NCBI RefSeq assembly: GCF_022539665.2
Contig: NC_081337.1
Span: 2,394,679 to 2,458,678 of the forward strand
From: Daphnia carinata
Lineage: Eukaryota; Arthropoda; Branchiopoda; Diplostraca; Daphniidae
Reading direction: 5' to 3'
DNA: 64,000 bases
Under the pieces are notes generated by a model. The model did not search any database. It was not told the origin of the DNA and saw only the letters and a program-made list of their open reading frames with translations. Shown here one piece after another: positions 48,823 to 60,300 of the stretch (position 1 is its first letter; each line of letters starts with the position of its first letter). Made by a program: the position numbers and the translations under genes.

Positions 48823-49560
48823 TGAATTCGAAGGCTACATTAGATCAAGCTATCGTTGTATATACTAATGCTCATTAACTGATTGTTTCATTAATCCAAG
48901 CTCATTTGAAGACTTAAGGCTATAAAAAGTACAATGTATCAACAGCAGACGATCTGCCATGGAACAATGCATATACGTCATTAAACAGCTCGCCTCTTTG
49001 TCATTTGGAATATCAAAGTCTCTTTCAGAAATTAGGAAACAGGTTTTATGCGGTTTTATTAACCACAATTTGATCATCCTATGGTTAAGTCCGAAAGCGC
49101 AAATAAATCATCTCTACGTATACAGTCTGCGTCGATATCGTAATGAACACATTTAATGTTGTTCATTTATACCTAGGATAATAGATTGTACTTTGTAACA
49201 AGGAGGACTTGACCATTTGAAAATCCTAAGGGTGATAAAAATATTAACCTGCTTGTGTGCAATCTCTTTATTGTTTTATGCTTTTCCTGAAATCTTCAAG
49301 TGATTCTCAAACTTTGTGTGAAGTAATTTTTACTAAAAAAGCTGGTAATGAGGTCGAACGTCTTGGTATACGACTGAAATGGTGTTGACTGATTTCTAAC
49401 CAAGATGACTGGCTGAAATTCAAACAAGGCCTCTAGCAAAATAGTGAACCCTTGTGTAAACAGACTCTAAATGACGCATTTCTATAAATAAAATAGCAAA
49501 GGAATGTGATGATGATTGGTTTTTGATTGAAATTTTAAAATTTCCTTGAAAATTGAACAG
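48823..49560. other. Spacer or intron before the Echinoid exons
   Basis: No exon is seen. The end (49540-49560) is an intron acceptor for the first Echinoid exon, so at least the right part is intron of that gene. The upstream Echinoid exons are not in it. Confidence 0.6.
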
Positions 49561-52500
49561 AATCAGTTTCAAGCCGGCCGAGGGCCAGTACGACTTGCTG
49601 GTGTCTGGTGCCACTTACGACCGCGACAATGGCCGTTTCGAGTGCCGCCTCAAGGAACAAGGGACGGGCATTGAATTGCACACGCAGTCGGTCGATTTGG
49701 TCGTCTTGGTGCCGCCATCCGCACCTCAAATCAACCCAGTCAGTCCGGTGGCCGTCGAAGGACAACCCACTGAATTGGTCTGTTCCAGCGCCGGTGGCAG
49801 TCCCGATCCCGTTCTGAGGTAATAAAACTTCATCCGATTCGATTTTTAATAGAATTTTAATTTTCAATGTTCAATCGGGCAGATGGTACCGGAAGGGCGA
49901 AGCGAACCCGTTGGAAGGGGCGATAACGAAACCGGGCGGAAGCCGGAGTGTGGCCACTCTGTCGACGCTCATCGTCCGACCGCAGAAGGAAGACGACGGG
50001 GCCGAGTACCGCTGCGTGGCCTGGAACAGAGCCATGGACGCCAACGACAAGAAGGAAGCCAACGTCGCTCTCACCGTCAACTGTAAATTTTCTTATTTCT
50101 TTTAACATTTTAAAATAGCCCAGCCTGAGGCCTTTTTTTTTTTAATTAGATGCTCCGAGAGTGCGTGTCAGTCCTAGCCCTTTAAGTGTCGAACGTGGCG
50201 GATCTGTTCAGATTCAATGCCAAGTCGATGCCAAACCGGCCGTCTACAGCGTCCGTTGGACTCGATCGGGCCGTTTCATCGCAACGAGTTTCAATCACAC
50301 GTTGCGATCCGTCAGCCTCGATGATGACGGCGTCTACGTTTGTTCGGCCGATAACGGACTAGGTCAAGTCGGCGAAGCTGAACTGCAATTGGACGTGCTC
50401 CATCCGCCCGTTGTGACCGTCAGCGAAGCTCGAAAGGAAGTGGAGATTGGCGCCAGCGTCGTCGTCCCCTGCAACGTCTCGGCCAAACCGGCGCCCATCT
50501 CCATCGAATGGATCAAAGAGGACGACGTTCAGTTCAGATCTAATGGTCCAGTTTTGAGACTCAATAGAATCTCTGCCAATGACAACGGCCGTTACGTTTG
50601 CCGGGCCACCAACATGGTCGGAGCGGCCGAGCGTTCGGGCAACGCCACTTTCCAGTTGCTGGTCAAACACGAGCCCGGAGCGGCGAAAATCTCGCCCGAA
50701 GAGCCCATCGCCGTCGACGAGGCCTCCATCACTCTGACTTGCGTTGCCGATCCGCCCGGCTGGCCCGCCCCTTCGTACCGTTGGTGGAAGGCCGGCGCCG
50801 AGGCGACCATTTTGTCTTCGACTTCGGAACTGACGATCCCCGTCGCCCGCCAGAACAGCGAAGGCACCTACTTCTGCCAGCCCAACAACGACCTGGGCAC
50901 TGGCAGTTCCAGCTACGTTCATTTGCGGGTCTTTCAACCGCCCCGCTTCATTGGCCAGTTGCCGCCCGTCTTGCAGAAAAAGGCACAAGACGCTGATTTT
51001 AATATGACGTGCTCTGCCCAGGGCAAACCGAAGCCATCCATCACGTGGCTCAAGGACGGAGTCGAGATGTTGCCCGGCAGCAGTTCGGGCGCGTACGAAT
51101 TAGTGACGGACGAGTCTGAAGGTCGAAACGCCATCTTTACCGTGCGTTCGACACTTCGTTTTCACGGATCCGAACGTCCGGCTTTGTCTCAACTAACGGC
51201 CGATGATCGGGGCGTCTACACTTGCGCTTTTGAAAATCAAATCCGACGCATCGAGTCCACCTTGACGCTGAAGATCGAACACGCGCCCATTTTGCTGGAT
51301 CACAGGCCCAAAGTGGCCTCTAATGTCGGATCGTCCAGCGTCCAGTTGCTGTGCCAAGTGCAGGCCTACCCTCGTCCCAATTTCGAATGGTCTTTACGAG
51401 ATGTGCCCATCATCGGCGGAGGAGGCGATAGCAAATACGAAATGAACGTGACGTCGATGACGGACAATGGTCACGACATCTACCAGGGCATTTTGCGAAT
51501 CAACGACGTCAAAGAGTCCGACTACGGCGATTACACTTGCAAAATGTGGAACGCTGAAGGTGAAAATGCGGCCGCTGTCCGTCTGCAAGCGACCAGCGCA
51601 CCGGAGAAACCGACCAATTTGAGAATTGTCCAGTCGGGTTATGATTCGCTGACGCTCGAATGGGACGAAGGATTTAATGGCGGATTTGAAAACACCATTT
51701 ACACTGTCCTCTATCGGGCCGTTTCATCGAGTAGCGATGCTGGCCAGCAACAAGAGGACGATTGCCAGTATGCAAATCCTTGCGTCATTCGAGGCCTGGA
51801 ACAGCTCCAGTCGTACACGATCCAAGTGCGCGCCGAGAACACGAAGGGCAAGAGCCCGTTGAGCAACGCCCTAACGGCCTCGACCATCGTCGATCTCTCG
51901 CGCATCCCCGAGCCCAAACAGGTGACGTTCGAGCCCAAAACCAAGACGATCTCGTTCAACGTCGACTCTCAGCTTCCCCTCATGGCCATGGTCGAGAGCC
52001 GCATCGAAGGTGATTGGGCCCTTTCGCAAAAGATTTCCGTCCGATCGCCAGTTAGCCGCGAAGTGCTGGACTTGGTGAAAGATGACGTCGATGATGTCCG
52101 CATTAAATTGTGTCTCGAAATGAACACGACGCTGTGCAGCGACGCCGTGGTGGCCGTGACGGGCGACCTCATTCAAGAGCCGACCAAAGCGCTGACTGAA
52201 TTGCCGGCCAAGTACATGGTGGCCATCATCGTGGCATGCGTCGTTGGGTCACTCGTCTTTGTCTTGTTCGCCATCTTTTATTGCTATCGTCGCAGACGCG
52301 CGCAAAAATTGAAGAAGCTGCTGGAAATGGAAAAGGCCCATTCGGCCCGTCCCACCATCGGCCAACAGCAACAACAACAACAGCAGCCTCCCCCGCCTTA
52401 TTATGCTGGACTGGAGAATAAAGGACGCGATCAGAGTTTAATGAATACGAGCCATAACAGTATGCTGGACGATGCGGCCAGCAAGAACGCCCTGTACGCT

Positions 52501-53241
52501 ACCCAAAATGGCTATGGATACGCTGTGGCCAGCGCTCAGAATAACGGACACGCCAACGGCGATTGTAATTCCCATTTTCATTTGATTTATTTTGATTTAT
52601 TTGGAATAATGGATTAACTTTAAATTTAGGGGTCAATATGGCGTACACGGAACACAGTTATTCCAATTCGAACAATGGCGGCTCGGTCAATTCTCAAGAC
52701 TCTTTGTGGCAATTGAAATTGGCTAGCCAAAATGGCGGCGTTGGCGGAGTGAACGGAGGCGATCATCAACTAGGCAATGGAACTCTGCCCGACCGCTCCT
52801 ATCACTACGATCCCATGACACACGGAGGCTACGGCGGTTTCGAGGACTACAGCCACTACCCGCCCAGCAACGGCGACGACTATCTCAACCAGCGCAACAA
52901 TTACGCCGTGGCCGGCAATGGCGATCCTTACGCCGCCGTCCACAAGAACGGCAAACGCATGGACCATCTTGGTATATTCTTTTCTTATTTATTTCACGTG
53001 AAAGATGACGCTGATTTTTCTTTAAAATTCGTTCTTAGAATCAACATATCACAACGTGAGTGGCTTGCCAGATCCCTACATGGAGGCCGAACCGGAGGAG
53101 ATGAAACAGCAACAGCAACAACAACAACAACAGCAAATGGCGCCACCTCAGCACCATCTCTCGTTTGATGAGTCGCTCGAGAGCGGCTATTCAACACCGA
53201 ATTCACGGAATCGCAGAGTCATCCGCGAGATCATCGTCTAG
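49561..53241 (+). CDS. ed: Echinoid / Friend-of-echinoid type adhesion receptor (5' partial)
   Basis: Exons 49561-49818, 49883-50082, 50150-52564, 52630-52971 and 53039-53241 join in phase to about 1,138 residues. The first exon enters mid-codon from an acceptor, so the signal peptide and the start of Ig1 lie upstream. Order: end of Ig1 (GRFECRL), six full Ig domains (each with Cys, Trp and YxC, such as DDGAEYRCVA, DDGVYVCSA, DNGRYVCRA, SEGTYFCQP, DRGVYTCAF, DYGDYTCKM), an FN3 domain (PTNLRIVQ to SPLSNAL), a weaker FN3-like domain, and a membrane span (VAIIVACVVGSLVFVLFAIF) followed by Arg/Lys. The cytoplasmic tail has Gln runs and ends REIIV. Drosophila Echinoid has seven Ig, FN3 and a C-terminal EIIV that binds the PDZ domains of Canoe and Bazooka at adherens junctions. 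Coding GC is well above the flanks. Confidence 0.88.
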
Positions 53242-54400
53242 AGGAGATGCTAATATTATTATTTCTTTATAAAGATTTACGATTATTAGATGTTGTACAA
53301 CTCCCTTCGTCCCCCTCTCGCATCGATCTAATTTAAAATCAGAAGTGAATGACCTGACTACGTTTTCGCCGTGTGTGCCAAAACACCTTTCGAGGTTTTA
53401 CCATTTAACGGAGCGACGACAATCATCACCATTTTCATCACCTCTGATGGCCGCCATCTTTTTTTTGGTTGATTGGCTAAAACAAAAAACAAATTTTCCC
53501 TATTTGGTTTTTTATTATTTGAAATAAGAATTGAGTTTGGATTGTGATAGGAAGGCTCAAAGAAGGATATTCATGTGCTGCCCTCGAGTGGGGAATTGCC
53601 TGCCTGTTATTTGTTTTGTCGCCATTTTGATCTCGCTGAAATGAAGGGAAAAACAAAAACGGAAAGAAGGGAATACTGATCAGTTAGAGGTCGTGTTATA
53701 AATAGTTAATAAATAATGAAGTTCTATTTGATTTTCAAAAAAAGCGATGGCATAACCGACAACAAATTCATTTTCGAAAAAAATTAAAATAAAAAAAAAG
53801 TGTGCGATGTTTTATTCGAATGTCGCCATCATCGACTAGTTATACATTATTTTTTGTTTGTTTTCTAATTGTTTTGTGACCATTTCCGTTCAAACGTCTT
53901 GTACATAAGAAACAACATTGTCCACCCTCCTGACGTTACGCCCTCATCCTTCCCGAATGTCTCTAAAAAAAAACTCGTGTTTGTATATAGGACGTGAGAA
54001 GAAATATTGCAATTCAAACAGAGGATTTCTTTCAATGAAATCCATCGCAACTCTGTACTTCTCGATGCATGCCAATTTTTTCTCTCCATTCTTTAATGTT
54101 TTTTTTAATGTTTTGTCTTTATTCTTGTTTTGTTTTTTCCCGGAGACATAAATGGACACAAAAATGAACAATTATCAACGGACGAATGCTCAAATTGCTT
54201 CCTTCCAAACGTGAACCCTCGTGCTGCTGTTTTCTTTCCACCATATTTTTTTTTACAACATGTCCATCTGTTTTGACCCTAGTTTTTTCCCCTTTGTTTT
54301 TTGCGTCTTATTTTTACGTTGATGTACAGTTTTTCTATATGTAAAGTTGATTCATAAAAAAAACACGAATAAATGCCGTAGAAGCAACTTAGATTTTAAA
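53242..54400 (+). other. Echinoid-type gene 3'UTR
   Basis: AT-rich sequence without coding exons after the stop at 53239-53241. AATAAA at 54368-54373 is the best poly(A) signal; the UTR would be about 1.1 kb. Confidence 0.55.
54368..54373 (+). promoter_or_regulatory. Poly(A) signal, Echinoid-type gene
   Basis: Canonical AATAAA at the end of the long AT-rich UTR. Confidence 0.5.
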
Positions 54401-57318
54401 TTATTCTTTTAAGTCTGATGCAGATTAATGCAAATAAAAACTGAAACGAAAGTGTTTGAGATGATTAAAAAATTAATATTGAATAAGATTCTTAGAAAAT
54501 TTGTTGATTGGTTAAGATTTGTTGTATGTGAATTCATACTTCGCGCGCTTAGAAAAGCCTAGCCCTCTGGCGTCTTTTTGATCAACTATCTTCGCACAAC
54601 GATGCCGAATCTAGATTCTCAATAAGGTTGTTCGAAATAAGAAGATCTGGCAATGCTCCAGCGACTTCCGTCCTTGCCAAGTGGAATGAGTCATTTGGAA
54701 ATGTGTAGAAATGGCGACTTGTTCTAGTTTTCTTAAATCTGAAATTCTTTACATTGAGGCGCGTGTACTGCTTATTAATTTTCGAAATTAGGATTTTAAT
54801 TTTGATAATTGTTATTCAAGTTGTGCTATTGTAGCATATAATCAGCCTAAAATTAGAGAATTACAAACATGTCAAAATTAAAGACAATTCCATTAGAAGG
54901 TCGAAGGTTTTGATGAGCACACGTGCGGGGAACCCTAAATCTAATTGCTGAAATGTGTAGTGCATTAAGCATAGAAAAGGATAGCAGTACAGTGCTAAAT
55001 TCCGTAAATCTTTTGGTTTGACAAACATGAAACCTCAATAAACGTAATCTACCACTTCAAAGATGAGAACAAGAGGTAATGTGGAAATAACTAAACTTGC
55101 TAATCAAAATTCCAGAAATTCTTTTTCTAGAAATCTTTAACAATAAATGGATTGACATCCAAATGTGATGTGCCTGTAGTAACTGCTTGGTGAATCTGAA
55201 CTGCCACAAAGCAACATTTAGTTCGAAGGGCTTTACAAGATATCTGCTCGCTTAAGGCAAACGTTAGCTGAAGTATTAGCTTGAGGATCATGTTTAGGTT
55301 AGAATAAGTAAAAGACGAATGAGGCTTAAGCTTTTAATCTAACTCTTGGAATTTTTTATGCTTCACCTTCTTTTGCCCTAACCTTTTTTTCTCCCTGTCT
55401 CCTGTAATTCAGTTTTAAAATCTTGAAGTAGTTTATCTTGTGTTGGATTTGAGTCCAACTGTCTAGAGGGAAATTTTCTTTCCGAGGATGATAATTTCAC
55501 CCTAGATTAGTCCAACACTTTCATTTTTCAAAAACTTTGTCATGTGCTTCTTCCAAGCAGTGCATGTTGCCTCAAAGTGGAGTGTGTAATCTAAGCAAAT
55601 GTATATTTGTTTTTACAGAGAAACGAGAAGAGTGATAACTATTTGATGGCTGTTTTCTATTGACCTGTTTCGCAGCACCGCCATACAGCTGATTACTGCA
55701 CAACACAGGGAATGTGCATAAGTGATGTAATCCATCCGGGTTTAAAGTAAGACATTCATTTGCTTTTTTTGAGAATGCCAATCTATATTCGTGTACTACA
55801 AGAGTTTATCTATTTCATTAAGCCCAATTTTCCATTCTCTTTTTTATTCCAAAAAAAGTTTTAGTGGTTAACCATGTCTTATTTCTTACTTTGATAACGA
55901 CAGTTTATACTTAACGCGAGTAATAATTTCCTCCTCTTACCTAGGGAAAGTGCTCAGTAAAACTAGAAATGGCTGAGGAGATCTATATGTAGGCAGATGC
56001 AGGGCGGAAAGTTTTGTTTTCACAACTGCGCCGATTTTTATATCCAGAACGCCTATCAAGTCGAAAATGGGACAAGTGAGTTATATGAAACACATATTGA
56101 TTAAATTCCAAACAAATCTAGAGAAACAGGCCATGGATATTGAATCTTTTATTAAAGATAATTGTTTAAAATTCTGCTGAAGGTAGAAATGCAGACCTTC
56201 GCGCATCCGTTGACATCACTTTAAACGTACAGGAAAAGTAAGGCAATAGTTAGTTAAATAACAAAAATTTTAATAACCTGTTAAAATTACTTAATATTTC
56301 GGGTGACTGTTTGCAGGTTTCTAGAAATTGGTAGGTTGCTTTTTCGGAGAAAATTACCGGACTTAAAGAGAAATGACCACATCCAAGTACTTTTTCTTTC
56401 ACATCATTCGGTATATTTTAATCCTAATATTTTCTATCGTTACAACCCACATTTAGATATCTGTCTCATTCCGCACACAGCTGTGAAATTCTTCAAACCA
56501 GTCGATGGTAAGGATAAAAGATAAAAGAAAGTAGCATTTAGAGCTGAAAAGCAGTCTTTTCTGAAATTTGTTTCATTTTCAATGAATTTAGTTGCAGTAC
56601 GAACGATGACGTACCCGCGCTGGATCAGAAATCCGGATATGTCAGCAGTATTTCCAGGACCGGATTAACATGGCGTTATATTAGGTATTTACATAAATTT
56701 GCAATAGGCATCGATTCTAAAAGGCTGACGTATCATGTTTTGCAAAAGTAGGTGAAAATGTTCATTTCTATACGAAGCAAGGTCCCTGTTTGCGTCAGGG
56801 CTTTTGATATAAGCCAGCGTACACTTCGTCGTGATTTGGTCGGCATGAAAAGGTTAGTTACCATATTCTGTTCATTTCGCATTATTGCGCGGTTGCATTT
56901 GATAGTAGAGCTGATAGGGGACTGTTTGACAGTCATTTTTTAATGGTTGCTTTTTTTTTAATCCTTAAGTCCGTGTGTTTTACGTCGTTGTGTACCAGCA
57001 GACATAAAATTGTATAGCGTGTAAGGTTTCTTTATGTATTGTAAATAATCAAGCCGCGTTCGAAGTTACAATTGAGGCCGGAGAATACTATCATGCACCT
57101 ATAGATTAGTATTATCTAATGGCCCACGTAAGTCATCTGTGGGGAATGCGTCATTTGAAATTCTATTTCCAGTATATGGTGTATTTGACTAACTTGTTTA
57201 TCAGGTTCATATAATAAGGTCCATAGCAAACAAGTGTGACTAAAATCTTTCATTGGATGTTGTCACATTTCGCTGGACCTAGGTTCACGGCTATAGATTT
57301 CAACATCGCTTTTGTTGA
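54401..57318. other. Intergenic DNA, right part is a duplicated flank
   Basis: No supported exon. From about 56290 to 57155 the sequence matches 63020-63850 in the same orientation and is listed separately. The remainder shows nothing recognisable. Confidence 0.6.
56290..57155. repeat. Left copy of a duplicated flank of the ankyrin-kinase locus
   Basis: Shared landmarks with the right copy: TTTGCAGGTTTC, TTTCTATCGTTACAACCCAC, CATTCCGCACACA/AATTCCGCACACA, AAACCAGTC, GGTAA-AATAAAAGATAA, TTGTAAATAATCAA and CACCTATGGA-type words, in the same order over about 850 bp with many substitutions. It ends about 160 bp past the stop of the ankyrin-kinase gene. Confidence 0.85.
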
Positions 57319-60300
57319 TTAACTACTGGCAGAGTCTGTCTTGTCAAATGGTTTTAGGATTTCCCCAAAATTGTTGTTTTTGTAAGTGTCGCGTAAGAGG
57401 ACTTGTGCGTCAAGTCGGTTTGATTTAATCTCAATTCCTAGTTGAATTAAAACTTTAACCGCGTCGAATAGATTTTCGCTGGAATTAAATCTGCACAGAA
57501 TATGGAGCGCATTCCATCCGTTTTTTTCCTTTGCATGTCTATCAATTCCAAGATGGACAAGCAGTTTGATGGCTTCAATTAAATTTGTGGATGAATTTTT
57601 TGCGCACAGGACATGGAGTGCGTTCAATCCGCGGTCATCCTTTGCGTTCAGGTCGATTCCGAGTTGGATTAACTTTTCGATTCCATCAGTTAAATTTGTG
57701 GATGAATTTGTTGCGCACAGGACATGGAGTGCGTTTGCTCCGTTGTCGGTCTTTGCGTTTACGTCGATTCCGAGTTGGATTAGCTTTTCGATTCCATCAA
57801 TTAAATTTGATGAATTGTAAGCACAGAGGAGATGGAGGGCGTTTGCTCCGAATTTACCGCTCTTTGCTTTCACGTCAGTTCCGAGTTGGATTAATTTTTC
57901 GATTTGGTCCATTAAATTTGAACTTGAATTGAATGCACACAAAGTGTGGAGTACGTTCATGCCGTTGTTGTCTTTTGCGTTTCCATCCATTCCACTTTTG
58001 ATTAAGAACTCGATTGCATCTGTTAAATAAGGACTGAAATTGTATGTGCACAAAACGTGTAATGCGCTCAGTCCTTCGTTGCTCTTTGCGTTTGTGTTGA
58101 TTCCGCGTTTTATCAACAACTCAAGTTCCTTTATTAAGTTTAAGTTGTTTGTACACACCCAATGTAGAGCATTCCATCCAAGCTAAATAAAGAAAATAAT
58201 TAGCGTTAAAGCCGGTTAAATTATTTTGTCGATTAATGCACGTTGATAGTTTTTTTAATTTGCACAAGATTTTTACTTTCGTTTGAATGATTTGAAGTTC
58301 AGTAACGACATCTCCTGATGCGATCCTCTCAGTAGGCTTAGTGGTCAACATTTTTGTTAACAAACTACGTGCCCAGTGTAAATTATGAATCTCTACAATG
58401 AAAACATATCAAAGGATTGAATATTAGTGAATATATGTTTGCGAAAATTACCGTCCTTAAAGAGAAACTTACTCTCCATATTAATCGGTTTATTCTGTTT
58501 GATGTTTGTCATAACTTCTTCGTCTGAACCGTAGAGATGTATTCCATTCAAGAGAATGTAACCGAAGACGAGGCCCTCAGCAAAGACATCGCTTTTAACT
58601 GTACCCCGTTTTCCTTCCAGGGTATTGTCTAAGAGAATTTCGTACAGCTCAGGAGCATACCAATATTCAGTTCCTCTGAATCCACTCATTGCGAATGTTC
58701 CGCGTTTGTTCACTGGTCGGCAAGATCCAAAATCACCCCACTTCATCGTTGCATGTTCGCCTTGGTCAGTCATTTTCACAGAAATCAGAATGTTTTCCGG
58801 TTTAATATCTCGGTGAGTTAAATTCCGCGAATGGATATAGGCAAGGCCTGAAGCTAAATGGAGAAACATTTCGATAGGGAGTGGTATAGGTCCTTCATAT
58901 TTCTTGTGGTCGTCCGATTTTGAAAATAGCTGATCCAGGGCTGTGTTGCATAGTTCCAAAATTAAATACCTGAAAAACCAGTTAATATACAATATTTGTT
59001 ACTGGTTCAAAGTGACGTTTCCAAAATGTTACTTGAAGGTATCATCGATTTCGAAGTGAAGGAGTTTGACAACATTTGGATGGTCTAATTCTAGAAGAGC
59101 TGTTAGCTCGTTGTCGACTGGGTTGACTTGTTCACCAATCAGCTGAATCCGTTTGACTGCAACCTTTCGGTTTTTAAATTCACCCCGAAATACTAACCCG
59201 GATGCACCGTTTCTTATAAAATCCTTTATGTAGTACTGCATTTTTTCGACGTGTTCATTTACGGCATTATTTGAAAGAAGGTCCGGCTTGTAAAATAGTT
59301 TTATGATTTCCTCCAAGTTGTCCTTTTGGTAATAGTCGCGTAAGAGAACCTGCGCGTCATAACCGTTGGATTTAATCTCAATTCCCTGTTCAATTAAAAA
59401 TTTGACCGCGACGCGTAGGTATTCATTGGAATTAAATCTGCACAGGAAATGGAGCGCATTCCATCCATCTTGGTCCTTTGCATGGATATCAATTCCCAGG
59501 TGGATCAACAGTTTGATGGCTTCAATCAAATGTGGGCCTAAATTTTCCTTGCAGAGAGTATGGAGTGCGTTTAATCCGTCGTAATTCTTTGCTTTCACGT
59601 CGATTCCGAGTTGGATTAATTTTTCCATTGCGCCAGTTAAATTTGTGGATGAGTTACTTGCGCACAGAATATGGAGTGCGTTATATCCCGTGTTGTCTGT
59701 TGCTTTCACATCAATTCCTGCTTGATGTAAACGTTCGATTGCGCTAATTAAATGTTGGGATGAATTTTTCGCACATAGGTAATGGAGTGCGTTAAATCCG
59801 TTGTCGCTCTTAACGTTCATGTCGATTCCCAGTTTGATCAACTTGTCGATAGCGTCTATTAACTTTGCGCTTGAATTGCTTGCACACAAAGCGTGGAGTA
59901 CGTTATTGCCGTTTTTATCTTTAGCGTTGCCATCCATTCCGATTTGGATTAAGAATTCGATTGCATCAGTTAAATAGGGGCTTGAATTTTTCGCACACAA
60001 ATAATGGAGTGCGTTTTGTCCGTCGTTGTCTGTTGTTTCCACATCGACTCCTGATTGAAGTAAACGTGTGATTGCGCCAATCAAATTTGAGGATGAATTG
60101 TTTGTGCAAAGGTAATGGATTGCGTTGGATCCGCTGTCGCTCTTTGCATTCACGTCGATTCCGTTTTTAATCAACTTTTCGATTGCGTCTGATAACTTTG
60201 CGCTTGAATTGCTTCTGCAGAGGAAATGGAGTGCGTTTAATCTGCTGCCGTCACTCTTTGCGTTCACGTCGGTTCCGAGTTGAATTAACTTATCGATTGC

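Noticed and set aside
50359-50988. 209-codon minus-strand open frame
   Set aside because: It lies opposite the GC-rich Echinoid Ig exons, and biased codon use there suppresses stops on the other strand.
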